Source of the DNA: Enhydrobacter aerosaccus
Lineage (GTDB): Bacteria; Pseudomonadota; Alphaproteobacteria; Reyranellales; Reyranellaceae
NCBI RefSeq assembly: GCF_900167455.1
Contig: NZ_FUWJ01000001.1
Location: forward strand, 868,001 to 932,000
Direction: 5' to 3'
DNA length: 64,000 nucleotides
Shown here: positions 8,200 to 16,534 of the stretch, piece after piece
How positions within the stretch are numbered: position 1 is the first letter of the stretch
Layout: every line of letters starts with the position of its first letter
Notes under the pieces: generated by a model
Told to the model about the DNA's origin: nothing
The model's input: the letters and a program-made list of their open reading frames with translations, nothing else
The model's database searches: none
Translations under genes and position numbers: made by a program

Positions 8200-9188
8200 G
8201 CCTCGTGCGCGTCGTGAAGCTCGTAAAGGCGCGCGATCACTTCCTCGATCGCCGGTTCTTCGACATGGATGTCGTCGACAGCATGCGAGCTTGTGATGGC
8301 CGCGATCAGCTTCGGCGCCGGAAGGCGTCCCGGATTGAAGGTGAGTTCGAGCGAACGGCCTTCCCGCGCCTTGATCGTGACGCCGTCGATGTCGAGCATC
8401 GGCGCGGGACCGACAAAATCGATATAGAGCCGTCGTTCGGCGAGAACGCCGGCACGCAGGCTCGCGAAGGGGCCGTCGACGAGCAGGCGCCCGTGGCCTA
8501 TCACGATGACGCGTTCCGCCAGCGCCTCGACATCGTGCATGTCATGAGTGGTGAGAAGCACGGTTACGCCTTGCTCGCGATTGAGTCGGCGCACGAACTC
8601 GCGCACGGCCAGTTTCGACGGTGCATCGAGCCCTATCGTGGGCTCATCGAGGAAAAGGATCGTGGGGTCGTGCAACAACGCGGCGGCGAATTCCGCGCGC
8701 ATGCGCTGGCCGAGCGAGAGCTGGCGCACCGGCTGGTCGAGCAGCGGTTCGAGCCGCAGCATGGCCACGAGCTCGTCGCGGCGGCGCCGATAGCGGGCCG
8801 GCTCTACTCGGTAGATATCGGCCAGCAGGTCGAACCCGTCGATGACAGGCAGATCCCACCAGAGCTGGCTGCGCTGACCGAACACGACGCCGATGCGGGC
8901 GACATGGTGGATGCGATCCTCGTATGGCACCAGGCCGTCCACTTCGACCCGGCCGCTCGTCGGACGCAGGATTCCCGACAGGATCTTGATGGTGGTCGAT
9001 TTTCCTGCGCCGTTTGGCCCGATGAAGGCCAGCAGTTCGCCAGCCTCGAGGCTGAACGAGACGTCAGCCAGAGCCCAAACTTCCCGCCATTGCCGATGCA
9101 CGAGGCCACGGACGGCACCAATCAGACCTGGTGTCCGCTCGGCAACGCGATAGGTCTTGGCCAGCGCCTCGACGAGGATCTGGGGCAT
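8196..9188 (-). CDS. ABC transporter ATP-binding protein (COG4586-like)
   Basis: This 330-residue cytosolic ATPase energises the two downstream permeases. The Walker A motif is GPNGAGKST (about residues 57-65), the signature is LSLGQ instead of LSGGQ as in other COG4586 proteins, and Walker B is ILFLDEPTIGLD followed by the H-loop TTHDMHD. The DGLVPYEDR segment and the roughly 90-residue C-terminal domain after the nucleotide-binding core also fit this family. It is the first gene of the operon. The promoter should lie in 9189-9393, the region shared with the divergent amidohydrolase gene. Confidence 0.9.
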   Translation of the reverse strand: MPQILVEALAKTYRVAERTPGLIGAVRGLVHRQWREVWALADVSFSLEAGELLAFIGPNGAGKSTTIKILSGILRPTSGRVEVDGLVPYEDRIHHVARIGVVFGQRSQLWWDLPVIDGFDLLADIYRVEPARYRRRRDELVAMLRLEPLLDQPVRQLSLGQRMRAEFAAALLHDPTILFLDEPTIGLDAPSKLAVREFVRRLNREQGVTVLLTTHDMHDVEALAERVIVIGHGRLLVDGPFASLRAGVLAERRLYIDFVGPAPMLDIDGVTIKAREGRSLELTFNPGRLPAPKLIAAITSSHAVDDIHVEEPAIEEVIARLYELHDAHEA

Positions 9189-9309
9189 GACGGCAATCCG
9201 CCGGTTTGTCGCAAAGGGCGCGGAACGTATGCGGAGGCTGCAGCCCGGTCAAGGTCACATGCCGCAGGCGTGGGCTCTGCCGTTTCCTGTGCCCTCGGGG
9301 GGTAAGGCA

Positions 9310-9327
9310 CCATCAACACTTCGTCAG
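9310..9327. repeat. 18-bp repeat, copy B (right of ABC-2 operon)
   Basis: CCATCAACACTTCGTCAG is 17/18 identical to the copy at 6482-6499. It lies between the divergent ABC ATPase and amidohydrolase genes, 122 bases before the former and 67 bases before the latter, so it could also be a regulatory site. Confidence 0.45.
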
Positions 9328-9393
9328 GCGACGCCTGGCGGCCGTCGGTGTAGGCTCCGGCTGCGTTTGGCCCAGTCTGCGGGAGATCTCGAC

Positions 9394-10503
9394 ATGATGA
9401 CCAGCGGCGCGACATCCATCGGTTCGAGGTTCAACGGCATCGCCTTCACCGGCTGTCCCTTCGCCGCGCCGAGACCGGCACCGCACGCTGCCGAGCAGGG
9501 CCACGGACATGCGCACGCCCACGCCGGCGCCGGTTCCCGCCGTCGCGAAGTGGTGGTCAAGGGCACGCGCGTGAAGACCGTCGATATCCATGCCCATTGC
9601 GCGGTGCCGGCGGCGATGGCGCTGGTCAAGCATCCGCTCGAGGCGCCGGGCTTGCTGATGACCGATGTCGATACCCGGCTGGCGGCGATGGATGCGCAGG
9701 GGATCGATGTCGAGGCGCTCAGCATCAATCCGTTCTGGTATCGCGCCGAGCGCGACGTCGCGGCGGAGCTGATCAGGCTGCAAAACGAGACGCTGGCCGA
9801 GTATTGCGCCGAGCAGCCGGAGCGCTTCGTCGGCTTCGCGACCGCGGCGCTCCAGCATCCCGATCTCGCCGCCGAGCAGGTCGAGCATGCGGTGCGCCAG
9901 CTCGGTTTCCGCGGCGTCGGTGTCGGCGGCAGCGTGGCCGGGTTGGAACTGGCCGATCCGAAGTTCCATCCCTTCTGGGCCAAGTGCGAGGAGCTGGGCG
10001 TGCTGGTGTTCCTGCATCCGCTCGGCACGCGCGAGCTGGAACCCAGCGGGCGGCTCGGCGGCTCCGGCCTGCTCACCAACACGATCGGCAATCCGCTCGA
10101 AACCACCCTCGCGCTGTCGCACCTGATCTTCGAGGGCACGCTCGATCGCTTTCCGGGACTGAAGATCTGCGCCGCGCACGGCGGCGGCTTCCTGCCGTCC
10201 TATGCCAACCGCTCCGACGCCGTGATCCGCACCTTTCCCAACCGCGTCGGTCCATTGCCGAAGAAGAAGCCGACGGCCTATCTGCGCGACGGCCAGCTCT
10301 TCTTCGACACCATCGTCTTCACGCCCGAGGCGTTGTGCCACCTGATCGCCGAGACCGGCGCGAGCCAGATCATGATCGGCACCGACTATCCGTTCCCCTG
10401 GACCAGCACCGAGATCGACCTCGTGCTGAACACGCCCGGCCTCAGCGACGACGAGCGGATCGCGATCCTGGGCGGCACGGCGGCCAAGCTGCTCGGGCTC
10501 TAG
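9394..10503 (+). CDS. Metal-dependent amidohydrolase/decarboxylase, ACMSD-like, with His-rich N-terminus
   Basis: A 369-residue TIM-barrel enzyme of the amidohydrolase_2 family, which includes aminocarboxymuconate-semialdehyde decarboxylase. Metal ligands expected for the family are visible: DIHAH near residue 65, LVFLHPLG, CAAHGGGF, and the late Asp in MIGTDYPFPW. The TIM barrel is preceded by about 55 unusual residues containing GHGHAHAHAG, a likely metal-binding His tract. The ATG at 9394 has GGGAGA seven bases upstream. The substrate is unknown; a decarboxylase or hydrolase of an aromatic breakdown intermediate is the likeliest class. It is convergent with the esterase gene, overlapping by four bases. 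Confidence 0.85.
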   Translation: MMTSGATSIGSRFNGIAFTGCPFAAPRPAPHAAEQGHGHAHAHAGAGSRRREVVVKGTRVKTVDIHAHCAVPAAMALVKHPLEAPGLLMTDVDTRLAAMDAQGIDVEALSINPFWYRAERDVAAELIRLQNETLAEYCAEQPERFVGFATAALQHPDLAAEQVEHAVRQLGFRGVGVGGSVAGLELADPKFHPFWAKCEELGVLVFLHPLGTRELEPSGRLGGSGLLTNTIGNPLETTLALSHLIFEGTLDRFPGLKICAAHGGGFLPSYANRSDAVIRTFPNRVGPLPKKKPTAYLRDGQLFFDTIVFTPEALCHLIAETGASQIMIGTDYPFPWTSTEIDLVLNTPGLSDDERIAILGGTAAKLLGL

Positions 10504-11429
10504 GCTCGCCCTTCCTGATCGAAGAAGTCGAGGATGATCCGCCCCAGCGTTTCTTCCTCGGTGTTGAAATGGGCCACGATCGACATGTGATTGTGGCCCT
10601 TCATCTGCACGAACCGCGGCGCGCGTCCACGGGCCTGGGCCAGGCGATGCGCGAACTCCAGGGCGTAGACGTCGAGCAGCGGGTTCTCGAACTCAGCCGC
10701 CGCGACCAGCACCGGCAGATGGCAGTGCGTCGCGTGCGAGACCGGTGAGCGGATGTCGTAGAGACTGGAATCGTCGCCGAAATAGGCGCGGACGCCCATG
10801 GCGTTCGGATTGACGGGCGACTGGTCGGCGCGCAGCCGGGCCGAGATCAGGACCACTGCCGACACATGCCGGCCGAGATAGCCGAGGGCGGGATCGCAGG
10901 CATAGCTCGCGACGTGCGTACCGCCGGCGGAATGGCCGATCAGGAGCACGCGCCCCGGATTGCCGCCGTGGCTGCCGATGTGGCGTTGGACCCAGTCGAG
11001 GGCGAGGGCAAGATCGTGCGCGCCGGCCGGATAGGCAGCCTCCGGCGCCAGCCGGTATTCGATGTTCACGCCGACGAAGCCCTGACGCGCGAACCAGTAG
11101 AGGACGTTGTCGTAGAGCTCGTCGGTGGTGCGTTTGGCGCCGCGGACGAAGGCGCCGCCATGGACGAACACGACCACCGGCGCGGTCTTGGCGTCGACCG
11201 GCCGAAATATGTCGAGCACCTGTCGGGCGTGATCACCGTAGGCGACATCGCGCGTCACGGCGATGTCGGCTTTCGGCGCCCGCGCCAGCACGGGATCATA
11301 GGCGTCCTTGGTGCGCTGGCTGTAGAAGGCGATATCGCTCGCCCATCGCGGACCGATCTCGGCCAGGGCGGCCCGCAGCGCATCCGTCGCTGCAGCCGAG
11401 GTGTCGACGGTGGAAACGTCAGGGGACAT
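10500..11429 (-). CDS. Alpha/beta hydrolase, esterase/kynurenine-formamidase type
   Basis: A 309-residue serine hydrolase of the HSL/BD-FAE-like group. It has the oxyanion motif VVFVHGGAFVRG, the nucleophile elbow LIGHSAGGTH and a late GHNHMS containing the probable catalytic His; an Asp or Glu of the triad should lie in AAAEFENPLLD. The opening region, with FYSQRTKDAYDPV, resembles kynurenine formamidases and related esterases. No signal peptide is visible, so it is cytosolic. It lies downstream of the TTT receptor gene on the same strand, 51 bases away. The exact ester or amide substrate cannot be inferred. Confidence 0.85.
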   Translation of the reverse strand: MSPDVSTVDTSAAATDALRAALAEIGPRWASDIAFYSQRTKDAYDPVLARAPKADIAVTRDVAYGDHARQVLDIFRPVDAKTAPVVVFVHGGAFVRGAKRTTDELYDNVLYWFARQGFVGVNIEYRLAPEAAYPAGAHDLALALDWVQRHIGSHGGNPGRVLLIGHSAGGTHVASYACDPALGYLGRHVSAVVLISARLRADQSPVNPNAMGVRAYFGDDSSLYDIRSPVSHATHCHLPVLVAAAEFENPLLDVYALEFAHRLAQARGRAPRFVQMKGHNHMSIVAHFNTEEETLGRIILDFFDQEGRA

Positions 11430-11480
11430 GAGGGACGCGCGGCAGTGAGCGAGAGGGGGCTTAATGGAGCCGGCGACACG

Positions 11481-12455
11481 TCACGGCGCGAGGCCGTAGC
11501 GCTTGATCACATCGGCCCATTTGACCGACTCGCTGCGCGCATAGGCGGCGTAGGTCACCGGATCGCCGCTTTCGAGTTCGGCTCCGAGCTCGCGCAGGCG
11601 CGCCGTCATTTCCGGTGTCTTGAGGATGTCCGTGATGTCTGTATTCAGGCGCGCCAGGATCGGCGCGGGCAGGCCGGCCGGCGCGAACACCCCGAACCAG
11701 GCGGTGACCTCGTAACCGGGCAGTCCGCTTTCGATCATGGTCGGGACGTCGGGCAGGAGCGAGCTGCGCGTCTTGCTCGTGACGGCGAGCGCCTTGAGCT
11801 TGCCCGACTTGAGATAGGGCAACGTCGTCGTCTGCAGGTCGAACATCATCGGCACGACCCCGGCGATCACATCGTTGAGCGCCGGCGCGCTGCCCTTGTA
11901 GGGAACGTGGAGCAGGCGGATATGGGCTTCCGACGCCAGCAGCTCCCCGGCCAGGTGGTTCGAGGTGCCGGGCCCAGCCGAGGCGTAGCTCAGCCCGTCG
12001 GGCTGCGCCTTGGCCTGGGCGATCAGCGCCGCCACGCTGTCGATCTTGGCGGCCGGATTGACCGCCAGCACGAAGGGGATCGAGGCGAGCGGCGAGACTG
12101 CGGTGAAATCCTTCAGCGGATCGTAGGCCACCTTGTTCATCGCCGGGTTGATGGCCTGCGAGCTGACCGTGCCGAGCAGCAGCGTGTAGCCATCGGGTGC
12201 GGCGCTCGCCACGACCTTGGTGCCGATGGCGGTGCCGGCGCCGCCGCGATTGTCGATCACGACCGGCTGGCCGAGCCGCTTGCCGAGTTCCGCGCCCACG
12301 GTGCGCGCGAGGATATCCGCCGACCCGCCCGGCGGGTAGGGAACCACCAGGGTGATCGGCCGGTTCGGATAGGCGCTCTGGGCCTGGGCGGCGACGCCCA
12401 GGACAAGCGCGACGACGGCGGCAATGCCGGACAGGACGGTGGAGAAGCGGGTCAC
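11481..12455 (-). CDS. TTT-family periplasmic substrate receptor (Bug protein)
   Basis: A 324-residue tripartite tricarboxylate transporter receptor. It has a Sec signal (VLSGIAAVVALVLGVAAQAQS) followed by YPNRPITLVVPYPPGGSADI, the family's opening fold. The DNRGGAGTAIGTKVVA ligand loop and the HVPYKGSAPALNDVIAG motif are conserved. I use the GTG at 12455 because AAGGAT precedes it and the signal peptide begins there; the open frame reaches 12494. No TctA/TctB membrane genes are near, as is usual for the expanded Bug family. The ligand is probably a carboxylate but is not predictable. Confidence 0.85.
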   Translation of the reverse strand: MTRFSTVLSGIAAVVALVLGVAAQAQSAYPNRPITLVVPYPPGGSADILARTVGAELGKRLGQPVVIDNRGGAGTAIGTKVVASAAPDGYTLLLGTVSSQAINPAMNKVAYDPLKDFTAVSPLASIPFVLAVNPAAKIDSVAALIAQAKAQPDGLSYASAGPGTSNHLAGELLASEAHIRLLHVPYKGSAPALNDVIAGVVPMMFDLQTTTLPYLKSGKLKALAVTSKTRSSLLPDVPTMIESGLPGYEVTAWFGVFAPAGLPAPILARLNTDITDILKTPEMTARLRELGAELESGDPVTYAAYARSESVKWADVIKRYGLAP

Positions 12456-12511
12456 GGGATCCTTCGACGAGGGGCGCCGATCGTGGCGATGCAAGGTTGG
12501 GGCCGGGGAGA

Positions 12512-13426
12512 TCAGTGAGTGGCCGCGCTCGGGCGGTCCACTTCCGCGATTTCGGGAATGACGACGCCGTAGGGCGCGACATCCTCGCGGATCTGGTCGA
12601 CGCCGCGCTTGATGATGGAGATCTCGTCATCGGGATGCGTTGCGCCGAGGCCGTACTCGGCGGCGAGGGCGCGGTTGCGGCCGGCGCGCTCGCGCTCGGC
12701 CGGTGGCAGGTTCACGACGGCGTAGACGCCGTTGAGAAGGCTGCCGCGCAGCTTCTTGGCGAACTTCTCGCCCAGCAGGCGGCGGTCGTCGGCCGACAGT
12801 TCGGCGAAGAAGCGCCGCATGATGATGCGCCCGAATTGGATATGCCGCGCCTCGTCGCGCAGGATGAGCTGACAGGCGAGACGCACCGACTCGAAGCGGG
12901 CATTCTCGTAGCGCGCCTGGAGGAGTTCTCCCGAAAGCTGCTCGAACAGCGTGTTGACGGCGAGGCCCGCGTAGAAGCTCATCGCCTTTTCGTCGCGCTC
13001 GTCGTGGAACTTCGGGATGATGGCCTTGAAATATTCCGCGCGCGGTTCGTCGTGATAGCCGGCGAGGCCGTTGGCGATCAGGAACGATGCCTCGTGATGG
13101 CGCAGTTCCTCGGCGATGAAGTTGGTGATCTGCTGTTTGATCTCGAACGGCTCGTGGCGGAAGATCGCCTCGCGCAGCCGTTCGGTGCCGTAGGGCACCG
13201 CGCCATGTTCCATCCAGGCGCGCAGGCTCCACCATTCGGCACCCGCCGCCCGCACTTCGCTCGGGAGGTCGGCGTTGCGCAGGTCGCTGAAATCGATCGA
13301 CGTCGGATCCCAGGCCAGTTCGCGCGCTTGTTCGCACAGCCGCCAGACCTCGGGATATTCGACCTCCGACCGGATCGGATAGGGATTGGGGACGGGGGTC
13401 AGTTCTTCCAGCAAGGAGGGCTGCAT
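12512..13426 (-). CDS. Ferritin-like diiron protein
   Basis: A 304-residue, mainly helical protein. Two ExxH motifs of a carboxylate-bridged diiron site are visible: Glu107-Leu-Arg-His110 and Glu192-Ala-Arg-His195. Glu73 and Glu162 or Glu167 are plausible for the remaining ligands. This pattern matches ribonucleotide-reductase R2-like and AurF-like diiron oxygenases, but I cannot place it in a named subfamily. The ATG at 13426 lies before PSLLEEL and has only a weak GGA; an extension to 13492 is possible. It is divergent from a LysR regulator across 145 bases, which suggests control by that regulator. Confidence 0.75.
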   Translation of the reverse strand: MQPSLLEELTPVPNPYPIRSEVEYPEVWRLCEQARELAWDPTSIDFSDLRNADLPSEVRAAGAEWWSLRAWMEHGAVPYGTERLREAIFRHEPFEIKQQITNFIAEELRHHEASFLIANGLAGYHDEPRAEYFKAIIPKFHDERDEKAMSFYAGLAVNTLFEQLSGELLQARYENARFESVRLACQLILRDEARHIQFGRIIMRRFFAELSADDRRLLGEKFAKKLRGSLLNGVYAVVNLPPAERERAGRNRALAAEYGLGATHPDDEISIIKRGVDQIREDVAPYGVVIPEIAEVDRPSAATH

Positions 13427-13571
13427 GGCGGTTCCACGATCGCGAATGAAAATGATAGGCGGATGCTCCGGCAGGCCGGTCGATCCGTCCAATACCGTTT
13501 ACGTGCCCTGGTGATAGCGATTCACGATCACCGCCATGGACCGCGCCGGATCGAGATCCTAGAGTGATCTC

Positions 13572-14513
13572 ATGGATTTGCGCCGACTGAGGCAGTTCGT
13601 GGCGGTGGCGGAGGAGCGCAGTTTCCGCCGCGCGGCGGAGCGCCTGAACGTGTCGCAGCCGCCGTTGAGCGTGGCGGTGCAGCGGCTCGAAGCCGACATG
13701 GGCGTGACGCTGCTCGATCGCACCCGCCATCACGTGCGCCTCACCGTTGCCGGCGAGGCGTTCCTGCGCGAGGCGCGGCGGACGCTCGCCCATGCACAGC
13801 TCTCGGTCGAGGTCGCCCAGCGGGCCGCCGTCGGCAAACTGGGGACGCTGCGCCTGTCCTTCGTGCCCAGCGCGGCGCTCGACGTCGTGCCCCGGCTGCT
13901 GCGCGCCTTTCATGCCGACTATCCCGACGTCAAGCTGATGCCGAGCGGCGAGACGACGTCGCAGCAACTGGCGGCGCTGCTCGGCGAGACGACGGATGTC
14001 GGCATCGTCGTGCCGCCGCTTCACGACGCGAAGGACCTGCGCGTCGAAAATCTCTGCGAGCAGGAGCTGATGCTCGCGGTTCCGCGTACCCATGCCATCA
14101 GCAATCAGCGCCGCGTGCAGTTGCGTGACCTGAGCGGCGAGGCGTTCGTCGGCTTCTCCTTCAAGGAAGGGCCGGGGTTCGAGAGTGTCGTCGTCGCCGC
14201 CTGCCAGGACAGCGGCTTCATCCCGAACTTCGTCCAGGTCGCGCCGCAGATGCAGACTGTGCTCGCCCTGGTCGCGAGCGGCATGGGCATCGCCCTTGTC
14301 CCGCAGGCGATGCAATCGGTGCAGATGGAGAATGTCGCCTATGTCCAGGTACGGCGCGGCATCGTGCCAGTGAAGTATGCCTTGGGCATCGCCTTCCGAC
14401 CTTCCAACGACAATCCGGCGTTGGGCGCCTTCGTCGCCCTGGCGCATCGCCTGCGGCGGGAGTTGAACCGGGCCCCGCTTCCGCGCGGCAGATCTCCTGG
14501 GGCGAAGCGGTGA
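13572..14513 (+). CDS. LysR-family transcriptional regulator
   Basis: A typical 313-residue LysR regulator. The N-terminal winged helix-turn-helix (residues 1-60) reads LRQFVAVAEERSFRRAAERL and SQPPLSVAVQRLE. The substrate-binding domain begins near residue 90 (GTLRLSFVPSAALDVVP). It is divergent from the ferritin-like diiron gene, the usual arrangement for a LysR protein and its target. The effector is unknown. Confidence 0.9.
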   Translation: MDLRRLRQFVAVAEERSFRRAAERLNVSQPPLSVAVQRLEADMGVTLLDRTRHHVRLTVAGEAFLREARRTLAHAQLSVEVAQRAAVGKLGTLRLSFVPSAALDVVPRLLRAFHADYPDVKLMPSGETTSQQLAALLGETTDVGIVVPPLHDAKDLRVENLCEQELMLAVPRTHAISNQRRVQLRDLSGEAFVGFSFKEGPGFESVVVAACQDSGFIPNFVQVAPQMQTVLALVASGMGIALVPQAMQSVQMENVAYVQVRRGIVPVKYALGIAFRPSNDNPALGAFVALAHRLRRELNRAPLPRGRSPGAKR

Positions 14514-14852
14514 GGGAGTCGGGAAGCGGCCCGTCTTCTCTCCTGAACACCTCGCACGTCTCGTCGTTCATGGGAAAGTAGCACTCCCTGCGCATTGCCG
14601 CTGCGCTATCTCCCGGCTCAACTGGGTTCCGGCGAGTTCAAGGAAGCTGATGTGGCGCCGGGAACAATTCGCCGCCGATGCAAGCCGCGACGGCGAAGAA
14701 CCCGCCATTTCCGGAGGCTCATGAGGTGCGATAGGACGCTCGATTTCCTGCCCATGACCACCTGGCCTGTAGTTGATTGATGCCACCCGCGCCGCGATAG
14801 TGCCGGCCAAGCTTGCTAGTAAGAAGAGCCGCTGCCTGGAGGATCGAAGATA
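14514..14852. other. Gene-free stretch with no recognisable feature
   Basis: This 339-base stretch separates the LysR gene from a decayed dehydrogenase. Short open frames occur on both strands (for example 14595-14780 plus and 14568-14810 minus), but their predicted products are basic, low in hydrophobic order and match nothing I know. GGAGG at about 14838 is a probable relic of the ribosome site of the following pseudogene. I see no strong hairpin or RNA gene. Confidence 0.4.
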
Positions 14853-15112
14853 TTGAAAGCCGTGTTCACCGGGTCTTTGCCGTGCGTTTGATCGAGCCGG
14901 GACGCCAGCGGTTGACCATCCCCTGCGAGTTCGTCTCGGGAGACGAGGCCGACATCGTCAGCCAACTTGGCGATGCCGACATTCTTGTTTCGATGGCTTT
15001 TACGCAAGAGCTGGCGGCCGCGGGCAAGAGGCTTCGGCTTGTGCAGGTGCCGGGAGCCGGCCTCGATCGCATCGGCGAGCAGCCGCTTGGTCTCGTTTCA
15101 TCGGCGGCATGA
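14853..15112 (+). pseudogene. Remnant of a D-2-hydroxyacid dehydrogenase gene
   Basis: A reading frame from TTG 14853, after a GGAGG site, gives KAVFTGSLPCV and stops at 14889. The next frame continues in family-like sequence: RLIEPGRQRLTIPCEFVSGD, ADILVSMAFTQELAAAGK, and LRLVQVPGAGLDRI. These look like the first 80 residues of a D-isomer-specific 2-hydroxyacid dehydrogenase (normally about 310). The frame then ends in SSAA and a stop that overlaps the ATG of the MFS gene. The NAD-binding and catalytic parts are missing. A frameshift near 14880 and a large deletion explain this. The intact gene was probably co-transcribed with the MFS transporter. Confidence 0.65.
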
Positions 15113-16425
15113 CCCGGATGCAGCCAACGTCGAGACACTGGTCGGCCAGACTGCCGTTCTATTATGGATGGTTCATCGTCGGCATCGCATTCGTGACGAT
15201 GGCGATCGGAGTGACGGGACGCACGTCCTTCTCGCTGCTCCTGCCGCCTCTGATCGACGAGTTCAAGTGGGATCGCGGCCTGGCGGCTGGTGCCTTCTCC
15301 TTCGGCTTTCTTGTCTCGGCCATCCTAAGCCCGTTCGTTGGCCGGGTGGTGGATGCACGTGGCCCACGCATCCTCATCCTGATCGGTGTCGTATTGATGT
15401 CGGCCGGCCTGATGCTGGCGCCATACGTGACAAGTCCCTGGCAGCTTTACGCCACTCTGGGCCTCGCCGTCGGCGGCGGCGCCAACATGATGACGTACAC
15501 CGTGCACTCGCAATTCCTGCCGCACTGGTTCGTGCGACGACGCGGGCTTGCCATCAGCATCGCCTTCGCAGGCGCGGGCGTCGGCGCCGTTCTGCTGCTG
15601 CCGTGGTTGCAGACCATCATTGTCACGGAGGGGTGGCGGGCATCGTGCGTGGCGATGGGATGGTTGGTCCTGCTCGGGATTGCGCCGCTGGCGCTGTTCG
15701 TGAGGAAGGGACCGGCAGACGTTGGACAGAATCCGGATGGCGATCGCGCGTCCCCCGGTATGCTGGCCGCGCGGCGTGCCGCGATCACCGATCACGCCTG
15801 GGCCGCGACCGAGTGGTCACTCCGCCGCGCGATGCGCACGGCGCGATTCTGGTGGCTCTCGCTTGGCTATTTCCTGGCACTCGTCGCCTGGTACGCCATA
15901 CAGGTTCACCAAACGACGTACCTCGTCGAGATCGGCTTTGCGCCGCTGACGGCGGCATGGGCGCTCGGCGCGGTGAGCATTATCGGCATTCCCGGCCAGA
16001 TCCTCCTGGGGGCGTTGTCGGACCGCGTCGGCCGTGAGTGGATATGGACAGCGGGCTGCCTCGGGTTTGCCCTTGCCTACGCGGCGCTGATCGGGCTCGA
16101 ACATTGGCCGTCGCCGGCATTGCTTTATTTCATGGTGTTTGCACAAGGGTTCCTGGGATATGCGCTGACGTCCGTCATGGGGCCGATCGTGGCGGAGATC
16201 TTCGAGGGACCACATTATGGTTCGATCTTTGGAGCCATCAGCGTCTCGTTGATCGTCGGCGGCGCCGTGGGTCCCTGGATGGCCGGTGCTATCCACGACG
16301 AGACTGGCAGCTATCGGCCTGCCTTCCTTCTGATCATCGGCTTCTGCCTCGTGTCCATGATGGCGATCTGGATCGCGGGACCGCGCAAGATCCGGCCGGT
16401 TCAGGGACGGGCACGGCCGTCATGA
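15109..16425 (+). CDS. MFS transporter, oxalate:formate antiporter-like
   Basis: A 438-residue permease with 12 predicted transmembrane segments. It begins with PFYYGWFIVGIAFVTMAIG, the start typical of OFA/monocarboxylate-type MFS proteins. Between helices 2 and 3 is the signature GRVVDARGPR. The central loop (about residues 200-240) is hydrophilic. The ATG at 15109 overlaps the stop of the decayed dehydrogenase; an in-frame Met at 15118 is an alternative. The likely substrate is a small carboxylate such as a 2-hydroxyacid, judging from the remnant beside it, but this is an inference. Confidence 0.85.
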   Translation: MTRMQPTSRHWSARLPFYYGWFIVGIAFVTMAIGVTGRTSFSLLLPPLIDEFKWDRGLAAGAFSFGFLVSAILSPFVGRVVDARGPRILILIGVVLMSAGLMLAPYVTSPWQLYATLGLAVGGGANMMTYTVHSQFLPHWFVRRRGLAISIAFAGAGVGAVLLLPWLQTIIVTEGWRASCVAMGWLVLLGIAPLALFVRKGPADVGQNPDGDRASPGMLAARRAAITDHAWAATEWSLRRAMRTARFWWLSLGYFLALVAWYAIQVHQTTYLVEIGFAPLTAAWALGAVSIIGIPGQILLGALSDRVGREWIWTAGCLGFALAYAALIGLEHWPSPALLYFMVFAQGFLGYALTSVMGPIVAEIFEGPHYGSIFGAISVSLIVGGAVGPWMAGAIHDETGSYRPAFLLIIGFCLVSMMAIWIAGPRKIRPVQGRARPS

Positions 16426-16440
16426 TACGGTAGTCCGTAT
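16425..16440. terminator. Short inverted repeat at the end of the MFS gene
   Basis: ATACGG (16425-16430) and CCGTAT (16435-16440) pair around TAGT immediately after the MFS stop codon. The stem is only six base pairs and has no T-run, so it may be a weak terminator or a protein-binding site. Confidence 0.3.
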
Positions 16441-16534
16441 TCCGGCGAGCTTTTGCGACAGGGGAGAAGCGCAGCCGGGCCGGTATGCGAGCGCCTCGTG
16501 CCGAGGGCGATCTCGTCGCCGCGCATGCCGCGGT

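Noticed and set aside
14568-14810. 80-residue minus-strand frame in the 14514-14852 gap
   Set aside because: No homology, no ribosome site and unusual composition.
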